A stretch of 64,000 bases of DNA from Agrobacterium vaccinii. GTDB lineage: Bacteria > Pseudomonadota > Alphaproteobacteria > Rhizobiales > Rhizobiaceae. A program made the translations under genes and the position numbers. Below the pieces are notes generated by a model that searched no databases, had not been told where the DNA came from, and was given only the letters and a program-made list of their open reading frames with translations. Shown piece after piece: positions 37,214-47,419 of the stretch (positions are counted from its first letter, which is position 1; each line of letters begins with the position of its first letter). Location: positions 2,108,001-2,172,000 of the forward strand of contig NZ_CP054150.1 of assembly GCF_021310995.1 (NCBI RefSeq), written 5' to 3'.

Positions 37214-38497
37214 TCAGATCTTGACGGCAGCCGCAGGGGCGGCAGCAGTCTTGCCGTTCTTTTCCAGAACGGCCTCAGTGATGGAGTTCGGGATACGCCT
37301 TGGCGTCTCAAACAGGCCAAGAAGCGGCATGATGATGAGGAAGAAGCCGAAGTAGTAGAGCGTGCCGATCTGCGACATGACGACATAGGTGCCTTCCGCA
37401 GGGCGCGAGCCGAGCCAGCCGAGCATGATGGAGTTCACCACGAAGACCCAGAAGAACATCTTGTACCAAGGGCGATAAACGGCAGAGCGAACCTTTGATG
37501 TATCCAGCCATGGCAGGAAGAACAGGACGATGATCGCACCGAACATCACCAGAACGCCACCGAGCTTGGAATCGATAGGGCCGACATTGAAAGTGATGGC
37601 GCGCAGCATGGCGTAGAATGGCAAGAAGTACCATTCCGGCACGATATGCGCCGGTGTCTTCAACGCATCCGCCATGATGTAGTTGTCAGGATGGCCGAGG
37701 AAGTTGGGCATGTAGAAGACGAAATAGGCGTAGACGAGCAGGAAGATGGAGATGCCGAGTGCGTCTTTCAACGTTGCGTAAGGCGTGAACGGAACCGTGT
37801 CCGTCTTCGTCTTGACTTCAACGCCTGTCGGGTTGGTCTGGCCGGTCACATGCAGAGCCCAGATGTGCAGGATAACGACACCCACGATCATGAAGGGCAG
37901 CAGGTAGTGCAGCGCAAAGAAGCGGTTCAGCGTCGGCTGATCAACGGCAAAGCCACCAAGCAGGAACTGCTGGATCCACTCACCCACGCCCGGAAAGGCC
38001 GTGAAGAAGCCGGTGATGACGGTTGCACCCCAGAACGACATCTGACCCCAGGGCAGCACGTAACCCATGAAGCCGGTTGCCATCATAAGAAGGAAGATGA
38101 TGCAGCCGAGAATCCAGAGGATTTCGCGCGGAGCCTTGTACGAGCCATAATAGAGGCCACGGGCAATGTGCAGGTAAACGGCAATGAAGAAGAACGACGC
38201 ACCATTGGCATGCATGTAGCGCAGCAGCCAACCGTGGTTGACGTCACGCATGATCTTCTCGACCGAAATGAACGCAACCGACGTTTCGGCGGCGTAATGC
38301 ATGGCCAGAACGACGCCGGTCAGGATCTGAACGATCAACATGACGGCAAGCATGGCGCCGAAGGTGTAGGCGTAGTTCAGGTTGCGCGGAACCGGATAGG
38401 CTATGAAACTGTCATAGACCATACGTGGCAGCGGCAGGCGAGAATCGACCCATCTTTCGATACCGGTCGAGGGCTGGTAACTGGAATGACCACTCAT
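37214..38497 (-). CDS. petB: Cytochrome b of the bc1 complex
   Basis: 427 residues with eight membrane helices. It carries the two b haems and both quinone sites. Visible marks are [31 protein letters not shown] (haem-ligand helix), [21 protein letters not shown] near the Qo site, [21 protein letters not shown] (second haem pair) and the Qo signature [14 protein letters not shown]. The C-terminal 20 residues are an Ala/Lys tail. The start at 38497 has GGGGAC upstream. Gaps to petA and petC are 13 and 22 bases, so the three form one operon. Confidence 0.97.
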   Translation of the reverse strand: MSGHSSYQPSTGIERWVDSRLPLPRMVYDSFIAYPVPRNLNYAYTFGAMLAVMLIVQILTGVVLAMHYAAETSVAFISVEKIMRDVNHGWLLRYMHANGASFFFIAVYLHIARGLYYGSYKAPREILWILGCIIFLLMMATGFMGYVLPWGQMSFWGATVITGFFTAFPGVGEWIQQFLLGGFAVDQPTLNRFFALHYLLPFMIVGVVILHIWALHVTGQTNPTGVEVKTKTDTVPFTPYATLKDALGISIFLLVYAYFVFYMPNFLGHPDNYIMADALKTPAHIVPEWYFLPFYAMLRAITFNVGPIDSKLGGVLVMFGAIIVLFFLPWLDTSKVRSAVYRPWYKMFFWVFVVNSIMLGWLGSRPAEGTYVVMSQIGTLYYFGFFLIIMPLLGLFETPRRIPNSITEAVLEKNGKTAAAPAAAVKI

Positions 38498-38510
38498 TTC
38501 AAATGTCCCC

Positions 38511-39089
38511 TTATCCGATCTTGATCACGGTATCGGATGTGAATGCGAAGGTCGGAATATGCAGGTTTTCCGGCGCCGGACCTTTGCGAATGCGGCCCGC
38601 CGTATCGTAGTGCGAGCCATGGCAGGGACAGAACCACCCGCCGAAATCGCCGGCCTGACCCAGCGGAACACAGCCTAGATGCGTGCAGGAACCAACCATG
38701 ACGATCCAGTTTTCCTTGCCGGCACCTGCGGAACGGTCAACGTCCGTCGCCTGCGCTGCGGCATCGAGGTTGGCGTTGCGGGCGACCGGATCCTTCAGAT
38801 CGGCCAGCGCAACGGCGTTAGCTTCCTCGATTTCCTTGGGCGTACGGTTGCGAATGAAGATCGGCTTGCCGCGCCATTTGACGGTCAGGGACATGCCCGG
38901 CTCGACACTGGCCACATTGACCTCGATGGACGCAAGCGCCAGCGTCGATGCATCTGGACGCATCTGATCGATGAAAGGCCAGACAACGGCAGCAGCGCCG
39001 ACAGCGCCCGTCATACCGGTGACTAGATACAGAAAATCGCGACGGGTTGGTTCACCCGCAGCGTCTTGGTCATTTACGTGCTCGCTCAC
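38511..39089 (-). CDS. petA: Rieske iron-sulfur subunit of the bc1 complex
   Basis: 192 residues. A Tat-type signal anchor ([12 protein letters not shown], then a hydrophobic helix [14 protein letters not shown]) holds it in the membrane. The [2Fe-2S] cluster ligands are in CTHLGC and CPCHGSH. It takes electrons from quinol at the Qo site and hands them to cytochrome c1. It is first in the operon. The start is a GTG at 39087-39089 with GAGG upstream. Confidence 0.97.
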   Translation of the reverse strand: MSEHVNDQDAAGEPTRRDFLYLVTGMTGAVGAAAVVWPFIDQMRPDASTLALASIEVNVASVEPGMSLTVKWRGKPIFIRNRTPKEIEEANAVALADLKDPVARNANLDAAAQATDVDRSAGAGKENWIVMVGSCTHLGCVPLGQAGDFGGWFCPCHGSHYDTAGRIRKGPAPENLHIPTFAFTSDTVIKIG

Positions 39090-39396
39090 CGCTACACCAT
39101 CCTCTGCGCTGATTTTGTTGAAAGTCGCATGAGTCCTCCAGCTCTGTTTTGATCCAAGACAAACTCCGTCCCTAGAGTCCCGGTCAGTGCGCGACGATTA
39201 AATCGCACCTCTTCTGCTTGATCGCAAAATATGGCGGACCTTGGCAAGAGGAAAGCACACAAAGCTGCCGTAATTCTGCCTTGAGAGCCATTTTTCTCTG
39301 CCTTTTCCTGCCCTCATGTCCATCCTGCAACATTGTATGGCGCATTGGCGCGTGATAATTAGAATCACAGGGAGCCTGTAAAACGAGGTTTTAGGA
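39090..39396. other. 307-base divergent intergenic region before petABC
   Basis: This holds the petABC promoter (minus strand) and that of the EEP gene (plus strand). I see no gene and no clear FNR/FixK or other known box. No promoter could be placed with confidence. Confidence 0.4.
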
Positions 39397-40332
39397 TTGA
39401 AAGCTAGGCTCACCTGCGTCACGGCGCTTGCGCTCGTACTTGCGCTGTCCGTCATAAGTGCCCGATTTTTCGTTGATTTATGGCTGCTGGCCTTCGTCAC
39501 CAGTTTTCAGCTGCACATTGCCGTTCTGGTCGCAATCGCCGCTCTTCTGTGCCTTGCCGTGCTTCGCTCTCGCGTGTTCTTCATCATCATCACATGGGCA
39601 TTCACGCTCAGCGCTCACGCTCTTTATATGGAGCGCGAGTTCGTGACGGACGGTTACGCGCCGAAAGACGCTCGCGCCTTCCGACTGCTTTCCTTCAACG
39701 TGTTGATGGAAAACAGCGCCAACGCCGAATCAATCGCTGACACCATCATCGCCTCGAATGCCGATGTTGCCTACGTGATGGAGGCTGCGGCCCTGACCGC
39801 TGTGCTGCCGCGCATCCAGCAGACCTACCCATATCGGCTCGGCTGTGGCGAGGGCACGCAACGTTGCGATCTGCTGATCTTGTCGAAACGACCACTGGAT
39901 GATGCGCGCATCGGGACGCTGAGCTATGTCAGCCGCGAAAGGTTTGGTATGGCCGTTGTCGATATTGACGGCGTGAAGCTGACGCTGGCCGCAGCCCACC
40001 TCGCAAAGCCCTATTTCGATGAGTACCACCGCAATGAACTGAACCGCATTCGGTCCACCATCGCAGCCGTCTCAGGTCCGTTGATTCTTGGTGGCGACTT
40101 CAACTCCGCCAGTATTGCACCGGATATGCAAGATTTTCTGCTAGATACGGACCTGAAGAAGGCACAGTGGGAACCGGCGACGTGGCCTATCGACGCCGGT
40201 GCGTTCGGCATCGCCATAGACCACATCTATGCACGCAGGCCTGCAACCTTGATGAGGCTGGAACGCCTGCCGCAGAACCTCGGCTCAAACCATTTCGGGC
40301 TGATAGCCGATTTCAGGATCGCGGCGCCTTGA
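39397..40332 (+). CDS. Membrane-anchored endonuclease/exonuclease/phosphatase (EEP) family protein
   Basis: About 311 residues. Three hydrophobic segments fill residues 1-75, followed by a soluble EEP domain with RLLSFNVLMEN, NADVAYVMEA (metal-binding Glu), GGDFNSAS, AIDHIYA and GSNHFGLIADF (catalytic His). It would act on a phosphodiester or phospholipid at the outer face of the membrane. The substrate is unknown. The start appears to be TTG at 39397 with GAGG eight bases upstream. The first in-frame ATG lies near residue 78, after the helices. It converges with the ABC gene. Confidence 0.75.
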   Translation: MKARLTCVTALALVLALSVISARFFVDLWLLAFVTSFQLHIAVLVAIAALLCLAVLRSRVFFIIITWAFTLSAHALYMEREFVTDGYAPKDARAFRLLSFNVLMENSANAESIADTIIASNADVAYVMEAAALTAVLPRIQQTYPYRLGCGEGTQRCDLLILSKRPLDDARIGTLSYVSRERFGMAVVDIDGVKLTLAAAHLAKPYFDEYHRNELNRIRSTIAAVSGPLILGGDFNSASIAPDMQDFLLDTDLKKAQWEPATWPIDAGAFGIAIDHIYARRPATLMRLERLPQNLGSNHFGLIADFRIAAP

Positions 40333-40336
40333 GACG

Positions 40337-42205
40337 CTACTGCGCGACCTCATCTGGCGAAAGAAACCCGCCGGATTGACGCGCCCAAAGCTCGGAATAA
40401 AGCCCGCCGCTTTCAACCAGCTGCGTATGGGTGCCCTGCTCCACGATGCGCCCGGCATCCATGATGATCAACCGGTCAAGGGCTGCAATGGTTGAGAGAC
40501 GGTGGGCAATGGCCAGCACGGTCTTGCCACGCATCAACTCATCCAGATTGCTCTGAATGGCGGCCTCGACCTCTGAATCCAGTGCGGAAGTCGCCTCGTC
40601 CAGCACCAGAATAGGCGCGTCCTTCAGCATCACGCGAGCGATGGCGATGCGCTGACGCTGGCCACCGGAGAGCTTCACGCCCCGCTCGCCCACATGCGCA
40701 TCCAGCCCCTTGCGGCCTCGCTGGTCTTCCAGACGTTCGATGAAATCATCCGCCTTGGCGCGTCGGATCGCGGCCAGCAACTGCTCCTCATCGGCATCCA
40801 TGCGCCCGAACATGATGTTATCGCGAATGGAGCGATGCAGCAGCGACGTGTCCTGCGTGACCATGCCGATATGCGCGCGCAACGTTTCCTGGCTGACCTT
40901 GGCGATATCCTGCCCGTCGATCAGAATGCGGCCCTTCTCGACGTCGTAGAAACGCAGCAGCAGATTGACGAGTGTGGACTTGCCCGCCCCTGAACGGCCC
41001 ACGATACCGACCTTTTCGCCAGGCTCGATATCGAGGTTCAGGTTGTCGATAACGCCCTTGCTTCGTCCGTAATGAAAACTGACATTGTCATAGCGAATAC
41101 CGGGTTTGGATACGACCAATCCCGGTGCACCCGGCACGTCCACCAAATCGATCGGCTGAGAAATCAACTCGGCGGCATTTTGTACGGTGCCGAAATTGCG
41201 CATGATCCCGTTGAACTGCGTCATCAACCGGCCCAGCAGGAAGTTGAGACGCAGCACAAGCGCCAGCGTAAACGCGACTGCACCGGAACTGATGCGACCC
41301 GACAGCCACAGATCGATACAGAGCGCTGCCATCGACGTGATCATGATGCCGGACAGCAGCGCCATGGAGGCTCTTACGCCGGTGATGAAGCGCGTGAACA
41401 TCATGGTCTTCGACTGGAAGATATCGAAACCATCACGCATATAGCGGTCGTTGGCATCGTCACGGCCAAACAGCCGCAGCGTCTGGATGTTGCCATAGGC
41501 ATCCACCATGCGGCCAGACAGCATGGATGCGGCTTCCGCCGTTTCCCGCGAATGCCTGCGAATGCGCGGCACGAAATAGCGCGCCAGCATCGAGAAAATA
41601 CCGACCCAGACCACCACCACCACGGCCAGACGCCAGTCCAGACCGCCAATCAGAAACAGCATCGAAACAGAGTAGATACCAACGAACCAGACGCTTTCCA
41701 TCAGCGATGTGACCAGATCGCCCGCCGCCTGTCCGCCAGACCAGACCTTGGTGACAATGCGACCGGAAAAATCGTTTTGGAAGAAGCTCAGCGATTGCCG
41801 TGCCACATGCATGTAGGACTGCCAGCGCACGAGATTATAAAAACCGGGCGTAATGATCTGTTGATCCACCAGCGCCGTGACCATGGTGACGACGAAGCGC
41901 ACAACCGCAATCAGAACCAGCATGCCGATTAGCTCATAGCCATGATCGGCAATGAGTCCGGCCCATCCCGCGCCCGGCTTGACGGTGGACAAAATATCCA
42001 CCAGCCGCCCGACAAACCAGAACAACGCCGCCTCGATAGCCGCCGTTAGCCCACCCAGAACCAGCATGGCAAAGAACGGCGTTTTGGCTTGCCTGAGATA
42101 GAACCAAATAAAAGCAAACGTATCTTCCGGCGGACGCAGATCGTCCTTGCGGGCGAAGGGCTTGATCCAGTTTTCGAAATAGCCAAAAATACGGGTGATG
42201 ATCAT
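40337..42205 (-). CDS. ABC exporter half-transporter (MsbA/LmrA type), copy 2
   Basis: 622 residues: six membrane helices (about 35-330), then an ATPase domain with Walker A GRSGAGKST, Q-loop MVTQDTSLL, signature LSGGQRQRIAIARV, Walker B VLDEATSALDSEVEAAIQ and the switch His in AIAHRLST. It is a full type IV exporter subunit of the inner membrane, with substrate unknown. The start at 42205 (MIITR) lacks a strong ribosome binding site. Upstream codons in frame run through a palindromic repeat and are not coding. It lies 245 bases downstream of a close paralogue. Confidence 0.9.
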   Translation of the reverse strand: MIITRIFGYFENWIKPFARKDDLRPPEDTFAFIWFYLRQAKTPFFAMLVLGGLTAAIEAALFWFVGRLVDILSTVKPGAGWAGLIADHGYELIGMLVLIAVVRFVVTMVTALVDQQIITPGFYNLVRWQSYMHVARQSLSFFQNDFSGRIVTKVWSGGQAAGDLVTSLMESVWFVGIYSVSMLFLIGGLDWRLAVVVVVWVGIFSMLARYFVPRIRRHSRETAEAASMLSGRMVDAYGNIQTLRLFGRDDANDRYMRDGFDIFQSKTMMFTRFITGVRASMALLSGIMITSMAALCIDLWLSGRISSGAVAFTLALVLRLNFLLGRLMTQFNGIMRNFGTVQNAAELISQPIDLVDVPGAPGLVVSKPGIRYDNVSFHYGRSKGVIDNLNLDIEPGEKVGIVGRSGAGKSTLVNLLLRFYDVEKGRILIDGQDIAKVSQETLRAHIGMVTQDTSLLHRSIRDNIMFGRMDADEEQLLAAIRRAKADDFIERLEDQRGRKGLDAHVGERGVKLSGGQRQRIAIARVMLKDAPILVLDEATSALDSEVEAAIQSNLDELMRGKTVLAIAHRLSTIAALDRLIIMDAGRIVEQGTHTQLVESGGLYSELWARQSGGFLSPDEVAQ

Positions 42206-42332
42206 GGATTTTGTATAGGTGGAATTCAGCCACGGGCAAAGCGGCGAGGAGATTATATTTTGGTAATGGTTGTTAGATAAGGCGCCTAAAACCATCGTTT
42301 GCTCAAATGGATCGCTGACGCCTTGACAGACT

Positions 42333-42426
42333 CTTTCGTCATCCTCGGGCTTGCCCCGAGGATCCACTCACGTATCTAAAATTGCGACGAAGCAGATGCT
42401 CGGGACAGGCCCGAGCATGACGAAAG
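42333..42426. repeat. Palindromic intergenic repeat with two hairpins
   Basis: The ends CTTTCGTCAT and ATGACGAAAG are inverted repeats of each other. Inside are two hairpins, CCTCGGGCTTGCCCCGAGG and TGCTCGGGACAGGCCCGAGCA. This resembles rhizobial RIME/REP-like elements with one arm at each end. It sits between the two ABC genes. It is a different sequence from the CATTCCTGTG family but has the same two-arm layout. Confidence 0.7.
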
Positions 42427-42450
42427 AAAAGATGCCCCAAGAGTCCGAAG

Positions 42451-44307
42451 CTACTCCCCCGCCACCTTCATATCCGGTTCTTCCTCCGCAATGAATCCAC
42501 CAGACTGGCGCAGCCACAGATCGGCGTAGATACCGCCGTGTTCCACCAACTCCCCATGCGTGCCGGCTTCGACGATCTTGCCCTTATCGAGAATGATAAG
42601 GCGGTCCATCTCGGTCAGCGTTGACAGACGGTGGGCGATGGCGATGACGGTTTTGCCTTCCATCAGCGCAAACAGATTTTCCTGAATGGCCGCTTCCACC
42701 TCCGAATCCAGCGCCGAGGTCGCCTCGTCGAGAATGAGGATCGGTGCGTTTTTCAGGAAGACACGGGCGATGGCGATGCGCTGGCGCTGACCGCCGGAAA
42801 GCTTGACGCCGCGCTCGCCGACCTGCGCATCAAGACCTTGGCGGCCATGCATATCGACAAGCGTTTCGATGAAATCCCAGGCGTTGGCGCGCTTTGCCGC
42901 CGCGATGATCTCTTCATCCGTGGCGCCCGGATGGCCATAGGCGATGTTTTCACGAATTGTCCGGTGCAGCAGCGACGTATCCTGCGTGACGACGCCGATC
43001 AGCGAACGCAGGCTATCCTGCGAAACCGTGGAAATATCCTGCCCGTCAATGAGGATTTTGCCCGATTCCAGATCGTAGAAACGCAACAACAGGTTCATCA
43101 GCGTCGTCTTGCCTGCACCTGAGCGACCGACCAGACCGACCTTTTCACCGGGCTTGATATCGAGCGAAAGGCCTTCGATCACGCCCTTGTTCTTGCCGTA
43201 GTGGAAACGGATGTCCTCGAAGCGGATTTCGCCCTTGTGAGCCGAAAGTCCGGGTGCATTGGCTGCATCGACGATATCGTGCGGCTTCGACATCATGCTC
43301 ATGCCATCGTAAACGGTCCCGATGTTTTCAAACAGCGATGTGACTTCCCACATGATCCATTGCGACATGCCGTTGACGCGCATGGACAGGCCGATGGCAA
43401 CCGCTACGGAGCCGACCGAAACAGAGCCCATCATCCAGAAATAGAGGCCGAGCGTAGCAGTCGAAAACATCACCAGCGCATTGTTGATATCGATGCTGAT
43501 GTTGAAGGCGGAGATACGGCGCATCTGCCGGTGGACGGTGTCCAGAAATACGCTCATGCCTTCGCGCGCATAGATTTCCTCACGACCCGCATGGGAAAAC
43601 AGCTTGATGGTGGCGATGTTGGTGTAGCTGTCCACTATGCGGCCCGTCATGAGAGACCGCGCATCGGCCTGCTCGCTGGCGAGGCGACCGAGTTTCGGCA
43701 CGAAATAGGTCAGGATCGCGATATAGGTGCACAGCCAGAAGAGGAGTGGCAAAGCCAGCCGCCAGTCTGCAGCCGCCACCATGAACAGCATCGAGCCAAC
43801 GAAGCTGATGGCGTAGACGAAGACGTCGATGACCTTCAGCGCCACTTCGCGAATGGAGAGCGCCGTCTGCATGACCTTGGTGGAAACGCGGCCTGCAAAC
43901 TCGTTGGCGAAGAACGTCATGGAATGGCGCAGCAGGAAACGGTGCATATGCCACCGGGCAATCATGCCGAAGTTTCCTGCCAGCGTCTGGTGCATCGTCA
44001 TGGTGTGAATGGTGCCCATCAACGGCAGGGCCACCAGCACGAGGCCACCCATCACAGCAAGATGCCAGCTCTCGTCCTGAAGGAAGGTTTCCCGGTTGGC
44101 CGATGCCAGCCAGTCCACGATGTTTCCAAGGAACTGGTAGAGCATCACTTCCGCAACCGCGATACCCATGGACATAAGGCCCAGCAGAAGCAGCCAGGGT
44201 GCAGCGGGTTTGACGTAATGCCACATGAACGGCAACAGCCGGTTGGGCGGCACGACAGGCGTGGCTGCGGGAAAGGGATCGAGACGTTTTTCAAACCAGC
44301 CGAACAT
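42451..44307 (-). CDS. ABC exporter half-transporter (MsbA/LmrA type), copy 1
   Basis: 618 residues with the same architecture as the next gene on this strand: six helices, Walker A GRSGAGKTT, Q-loop VVTQDTSLL, signature LSGGQRQRIAIARV, Walker B ILDEATSALDSEVEAAIQ and AIAHRLST. The shared DEATSALDSEVEAAIQ, IRFHYGKNKG/VSFHYGRSKG and C-terminal LWLRQSGGF/LWARQSGGF show tandem duplication. Each could form a homodimer, or the two could pair. The start at 44307 has CGGAG upstream. Substrate unknown. Confidence 0.9.
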   Translation of the reverse strand: MFGWFEKRLDPFPAATPVVPPNRLLPFMWHYVKPAAPWLLLLGLMSMGIAVAEVMLYQFLGNIVDWLASANRETFLQDESWHLAVMGGLVLVALPLMGTIHTMTMHQTLAGNFGMIARWHMHRFLLRHSMTFFANEFAGRVSTKVMQTALSIREVALKVIDVFVYAISFVGSMLFMVAAADWRLALPLLFWLCTYIAILTYFVPKLGRLASEQADARSLMTGRIVDSYTNIATIKLFSHAGREEIYAREGMSVFLDTVHRQMRRISAFNISIDINNALVMFSTATLGLYFWMMGSVSVGSVAVAIGLSMRVNGMSQWIMWEVTSLFENIGTVYDGMSMMSKPHDIVDAANAPGLSAHKGEIRFEDIRFHYGKNKGVIEGLSLDIKPGEKVGLVGRSGAGKTTLMNLLLRFYDLESGKILIDGQDISTVSQDSLRSLIGVVTQDTSLLHRTIRENIAYGHPGATDEEIIAAAKRANAWDFIETLVDMHGRQGLDAQVGERGVKLSGGQRQRIAIARVFLKNAPILILDEATSALDSEVEAAIQENLFALMEGKTVIAIAHRLSTLTEMDRLIILDKGKIVEAGTHGELVEHGGIYADLWLRQSGGFIAEEEPDMKVAGE

Positions 44308-44713
44308 GGCCTAGCTCCGGGCATAAAAACCTTGATAACGGCGCCGGGAGACCGAAGCTCCGACCGCTGCCCAAGGAAAGAACATGGAATATGGCCGCAA
44401 CAGCCACATGACGAAACAGAAAAGGAAAGCGCGGTCAGACCGCAAAAACACCTAGGCCTGTGAAGGCGACACAAGGGCCGGGAGGCGATATCGAACAGGT
44501 ATATTCATCTGAACCTCCGTGGCTGGTGTTGAAGATGCGCCCTTGTAGCTCAAAAAATATGCATTGACCAGCACCAAACAGCCCTCGATTTCCAAGCACG
44601 CAGCTTACGACACCCATATGTCGGTAAGACAACGAAGCGCCTGCCCGGCTGTGCTTGTTTCAACGCCGCCCGCCGTGGTAAGCCGCCGCCAGTTCGACGC
44701 GAAAGACAAGACC
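44308..44713. other. 406-base intergenic region before trmL
   Basis: It separates the divergent ABC gene and trmL. No supported gene is present: frames at 44435-44632 (minus) and 44564 onward (plus) have no family resemblance. It should hold both promoters, but I see no clear motif. Confidence 0.4.
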
Positions 44714-45175
44714 ATGCCCGATCTCAGGATCGCCCTCTATCAACCGGACATCCCCGGCAACACCGGCACCATATTGCGCCTGGCGGCGTGTCTGGGCTTG
44801 GGTGTCGATATCATCGAACCGGCGGGCTTCGATATCTCCGACCGCAACCTGAAACGTGCCGGCATGGACTATATTTCCAGCGCATCGCTCACCCGCCATG
44901 TCAACTGGGAGCGCTTCGAGGAATGGCGCGCCACGACCGGCAGACGCCTGCTGCTCGCCTCCACCAAAGCCGCCCTGCCCTATGTCGATATTGCCTATCG
45001 CCCCGACGATATCCTGCTGTTCGGACGCGAAAGTGCTGGCGTGCCAGACCATGTGCATAACAAGGCAGACGAGCGGCTGATCATTCCAATGGTCGAAGGC
45101 CAGCGCTCCATCAATGTCGCCATGTCGGCGGCGATGATATCAGGAGAAGCCTTGCGCCAGACGGCGTGGGCGTAA
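44714..45175 (+). CDS. trmL: tRNA (cytidine/uridine-34-2'-O)-methyltransferase
   Basis: 153 residues of the SPOUT class. It methylates the ribose of the wobble nucleotide of certain leucine tRNAs. Family marks are IALYQPDIPGNTGTILRLAA at the start, IIEPAGFDISDRNLKRAGMDY, LLFGRESAGVP and the knotted SAM site IPMVEGQRSINVAMSAAM. I chose the ATG at 44714. The frame is open from 44564 with unrelated sequence. Single gene. Confidence 0.93.
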   Translation: MPDLRIALYQPDIPGNTGTILRLAACLGLGVDIIEPAGFDISDRNLKRAGMDYISSASLTRHVNWERFEEWRATTGRRLLLASTKAALPYVDIAYRPDDILLFGRESAGVPDHVHNKADERLIIPMVEGQRSINVAMSAAMISGEALRQTAWA

Positions 45176-45364
45176 GCGCCATTTCGCTTCAAAATGTCGT
45201 AATCAGCCCTGTACGATGGCGTATTTCGGGCCTATGTTTATTAGCCAACTAAAGATTCCGCCTTCCGAAACGTTTTGCGCATCCCGTCGTCCGAACGCGC
45301 CATCGGTTTCGGGCAAGGCCATGCGTTCACAATAAGAATACTGACGGAAGGAGGGCGACCAAGC

Positions 45365-47017
45365 ATGCAATCCACCATCATTATCGTCAATCTGTTGGGC
45401 GCTGTCGCCCTGCTGTTGTTCGGCCTCGCGCAAGTGAAAGACGGCGTGACCCGCGCTTTCGGCGTCAAGCTCAGAACCGTGCTGGCGACCGGCACGAAGA
45501 GCGCGCTGCGTTCGCTGCTGTCAGGCTTCCTCGCCACCATCGCCCTGCAAAGTTCGACCGCCACCGCACTAACGGTGGCGTCCTTCGCCGAACGTGACCT
45601 CATCCGCCCGCGCATGGCGCAAGTCGTGCTGCTGGGTGCCAATATCGGAACCGCCGTCACGGCCTGGATTTTTGCGACCGGTGTGGCGTGGCTGTCTCCC
45701 ATGCTGATCCTTACAGGTCTGATCGTGCGCAAGGGCGCCTCCAGCGCGCGTCAGGGCAGCGGCACCGCATTGGTCGGCGTTGGTCTGATGTTGCTGTCGC
45801 TTCATTTGCTCAGCGCGGCGACCGAACCGATGCGTGATTCCCCCGCGCTTGGTGCCTTCATCGGCATGCTGGATGATGCGTGGCCCGTCGCGCTGCTGCT
45901 GTCGGCGGCTTTGGCCTTCGTTTCATCCTCCAGCCTCGCCGTCGTGGTCCTCATTCTGTCGCTGGCATCCGCAGATATTCTGTCCACCGGGCTCATCATC
46001 GTCCTCATTCTGGGAGCAAACCTTGGCGGTGCGATCCCGCCCGTTGTTGCCACTCTGTCTGCACCGGCATCGGCCCGCCGCATCACCATCGGCAATCTCG
46101 TGGTTCGGGCCGCAGGCTGCGCCATTGCCCTGCCGCTTGCCGGTTACGGGGCGGAATTGCTCCAGAAACTTCCACTGGCGCAGGCCATGCTGCCGGTGGA
46201 TGCGCATCTGATCTTCAATCTGGCGCTCGCAACCATCGCATGGCCCTTCTCCGGTCTGATCTCGGATATGATGGCAAAGATGGTGCCGGATGATCCGCAG
46301 ACGGACGAAGGTCCGCATTTTCTCGATGCCGATGCGCTCGACACTCCCGTTGTGGCGCTCGCCAATGCTACGCGCGAAGTTCTCGTGGTCGGTGACACCA
46401 TCGAGCGGATGCTGATCCGTGCCGAAAATGCCTTCAAGCACAATGATCTCGCCCCGCTTGCCGAAATCATAGCGCTCGAAAAGAAGGTTGATACGCGCCA
46501 GCAGGATGTGAAGATTTACCTCTCCCAGCTGGGTCGCAAAGGACTGGACGAGCACGATGCCCGCCGCTCCATCACCATCATCGATTACGCCATCAACCTC
46601 GAGCATATCGGTGATATCGTTGAAAAAGGGCTGGCCGAACAAATCCGCAAGAAGATCGTCAACGGCTTCAAATTTTCCGATGACGGATATGACGAACTGA
46701 AGACGCTGTTCGATATGACCATCGAAAACCTGCGCGCTGCACAGAGCATTTTCGTAACAGGTGATTTCGACCTCGCCCGCCGTCTGATGGAAATCAAGAT
46801 CGATATCAGGCGGCTGGAAAAACAGTCATCAGGTCGCCATCTGGAACGGCTGCGGGATGGCCTGATGCAGAGCCTGCAAACCAGCTCGCTGCATCTGGAT
46901 ATGTTGCGCGACCTCAAGCGCATCAACGCCCACATCGTCTCCGTCGCCCATCCCATTCTCGATCAGGGCGGCGTGTTGGGAGAAAGCCGCCTTCGGGCCG
47001 CAGACAACCGGTCGTAA
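45365..47017 (+). CDS. Na+/phosphate cotransporter with C-terminal PhoU domain
   Basis: 550 residues. The N-terminal part (about 1-310) has the two Na/Pi repeats: FGLAQVKDGVTRAFG, LQSSTATALTVASF (the QSS motif), LGANIGTAVTA and, in the second repeat, FVSSSSLAVVVLI and LGANLGGAIPP. From about 340 follows a PhoU-like helical bundle (TIERMLIRAENAFKHND, then RSITIIDYAINLEHIGDIV). It imports phosphate driven by Na+, with the PhoU part probably regulatory. The ATG at 45365 has GGAGGG upstream. It converges with the next gene with a two-base gap. Confidence 0.92.
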   Translation: MQSTIIIVNLLGAVALLLFGLAQVKDGVTRAFGVKLRTVLATGTKSALRSLLSGFLATIALQSSTATALTVASFAERDLIRPRMAQVVLLGANIGTAVTAWIFATGVAWLSPMLILTGLIVRKGASSARQGSGTALVGVGLMLLSLHLLSAATEPMRDSPALGAFIGMLDDAWPVALLLSAALAFVSSSSLAVVVLILSLASADILSTGLIIVLILGANLGGAIPPVVATLSAPASARRITIGNLVVRAAGCAIALPLAGYGAELLQKLPLAQAMLPVDAHLIFNLALATIAWPFSGLISDMMAKMVPDDPQTDEGPHFLDADALDTPVVALANATREVLVVGDTIERMLIRAENAFKHNDLAPLAEIIALEKKVDTRQQDVKIYLSQLGRKGLDEHDARRSITIIDYAINLEHIGDIVEKGLAEQIRKKIVNGFKFSDDGYDELKTLFDMTIENLRAAQSIFVTGDFDLARRLMEIKIDIRRLEKQSSGRHLERLRDGLMQSLQTSSLHLDMLRDLKRINAHIVSVAHPILDQGGVLGESRLRAADNRS

Positions 47018-47019
47018 CA

Positions 47020-47295
47020 TCAATCGGCAGATGGCAGGCGGCGCATGGTGAACTCAATGCGGTCGCCTTCAAGTGTGCGCCAGCTTTCCACTTCGGTCCA
47101 ATAGGCCGCCTTGGGAAACTCGTCGAACCATTCCTTGGCTTTCGCGCGCGCTTCACCGCGTGTCAGACAAAAGGTTTGGCGCACGAACATGCCCTGCTTG
47201 TTGTTTTTGCGTCCGCCAGCGGCCTCGTCCTGCCGGTGGGCGTCGAGCCTGCGTTTGAGGCCAGCCAGGGGTGGCGGTCCGGTAAATTTCGTCAT
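47020..47295 (-). CDS. Small conserved-looking protein, unknown function
   Basis: 91 residues, basic N-terminus (KFTGPPPLAGLKRRLDAHRQDE) then a more ordered part with FCLTRGEARAKAKEWFDEFP and TVESWRT-like spacing (VESWRTLEGDRIEFTMRRLP). No family recognised. The start at 47295 has GAGAGG upstream. It is divergent from hemF. Confidence 0.65.
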   Translation of the reverse strand: MTKFTGPPPLAGLKRRLDAHRQDEAAGGRKNNKQGMFVRQTFCLTRGEARAKAKEWFDEFPKAAYWTEVESWRTLEGDRIEFTMRRLPSAD

Positions 47296-47419
47296 GACAC
47301 TCACCTCTCTTTTCAAAAGATAGTGTGAGACCCGGCGCTTGGCGAGTCGAATTTGTGTCTATGCCGCGTGGCTGATAAACCGGGCTGGACTCAACGATTC
47401 GACTTGAAGGACATCGGAT

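Noticed and set aside
42206..42367. N-terminal extension of the second ABC gene
   Set aside because: It would translate the palindromic repeat. The start at 42205 is preferred.
43201..44463. A 420-codon plus-strand frame opposite an ABC transporter
   Set aside because: The minus strand carries Walker and signature motifs. The plus-strand frame shows only His/Arg-rich composition typical of antisense frames.
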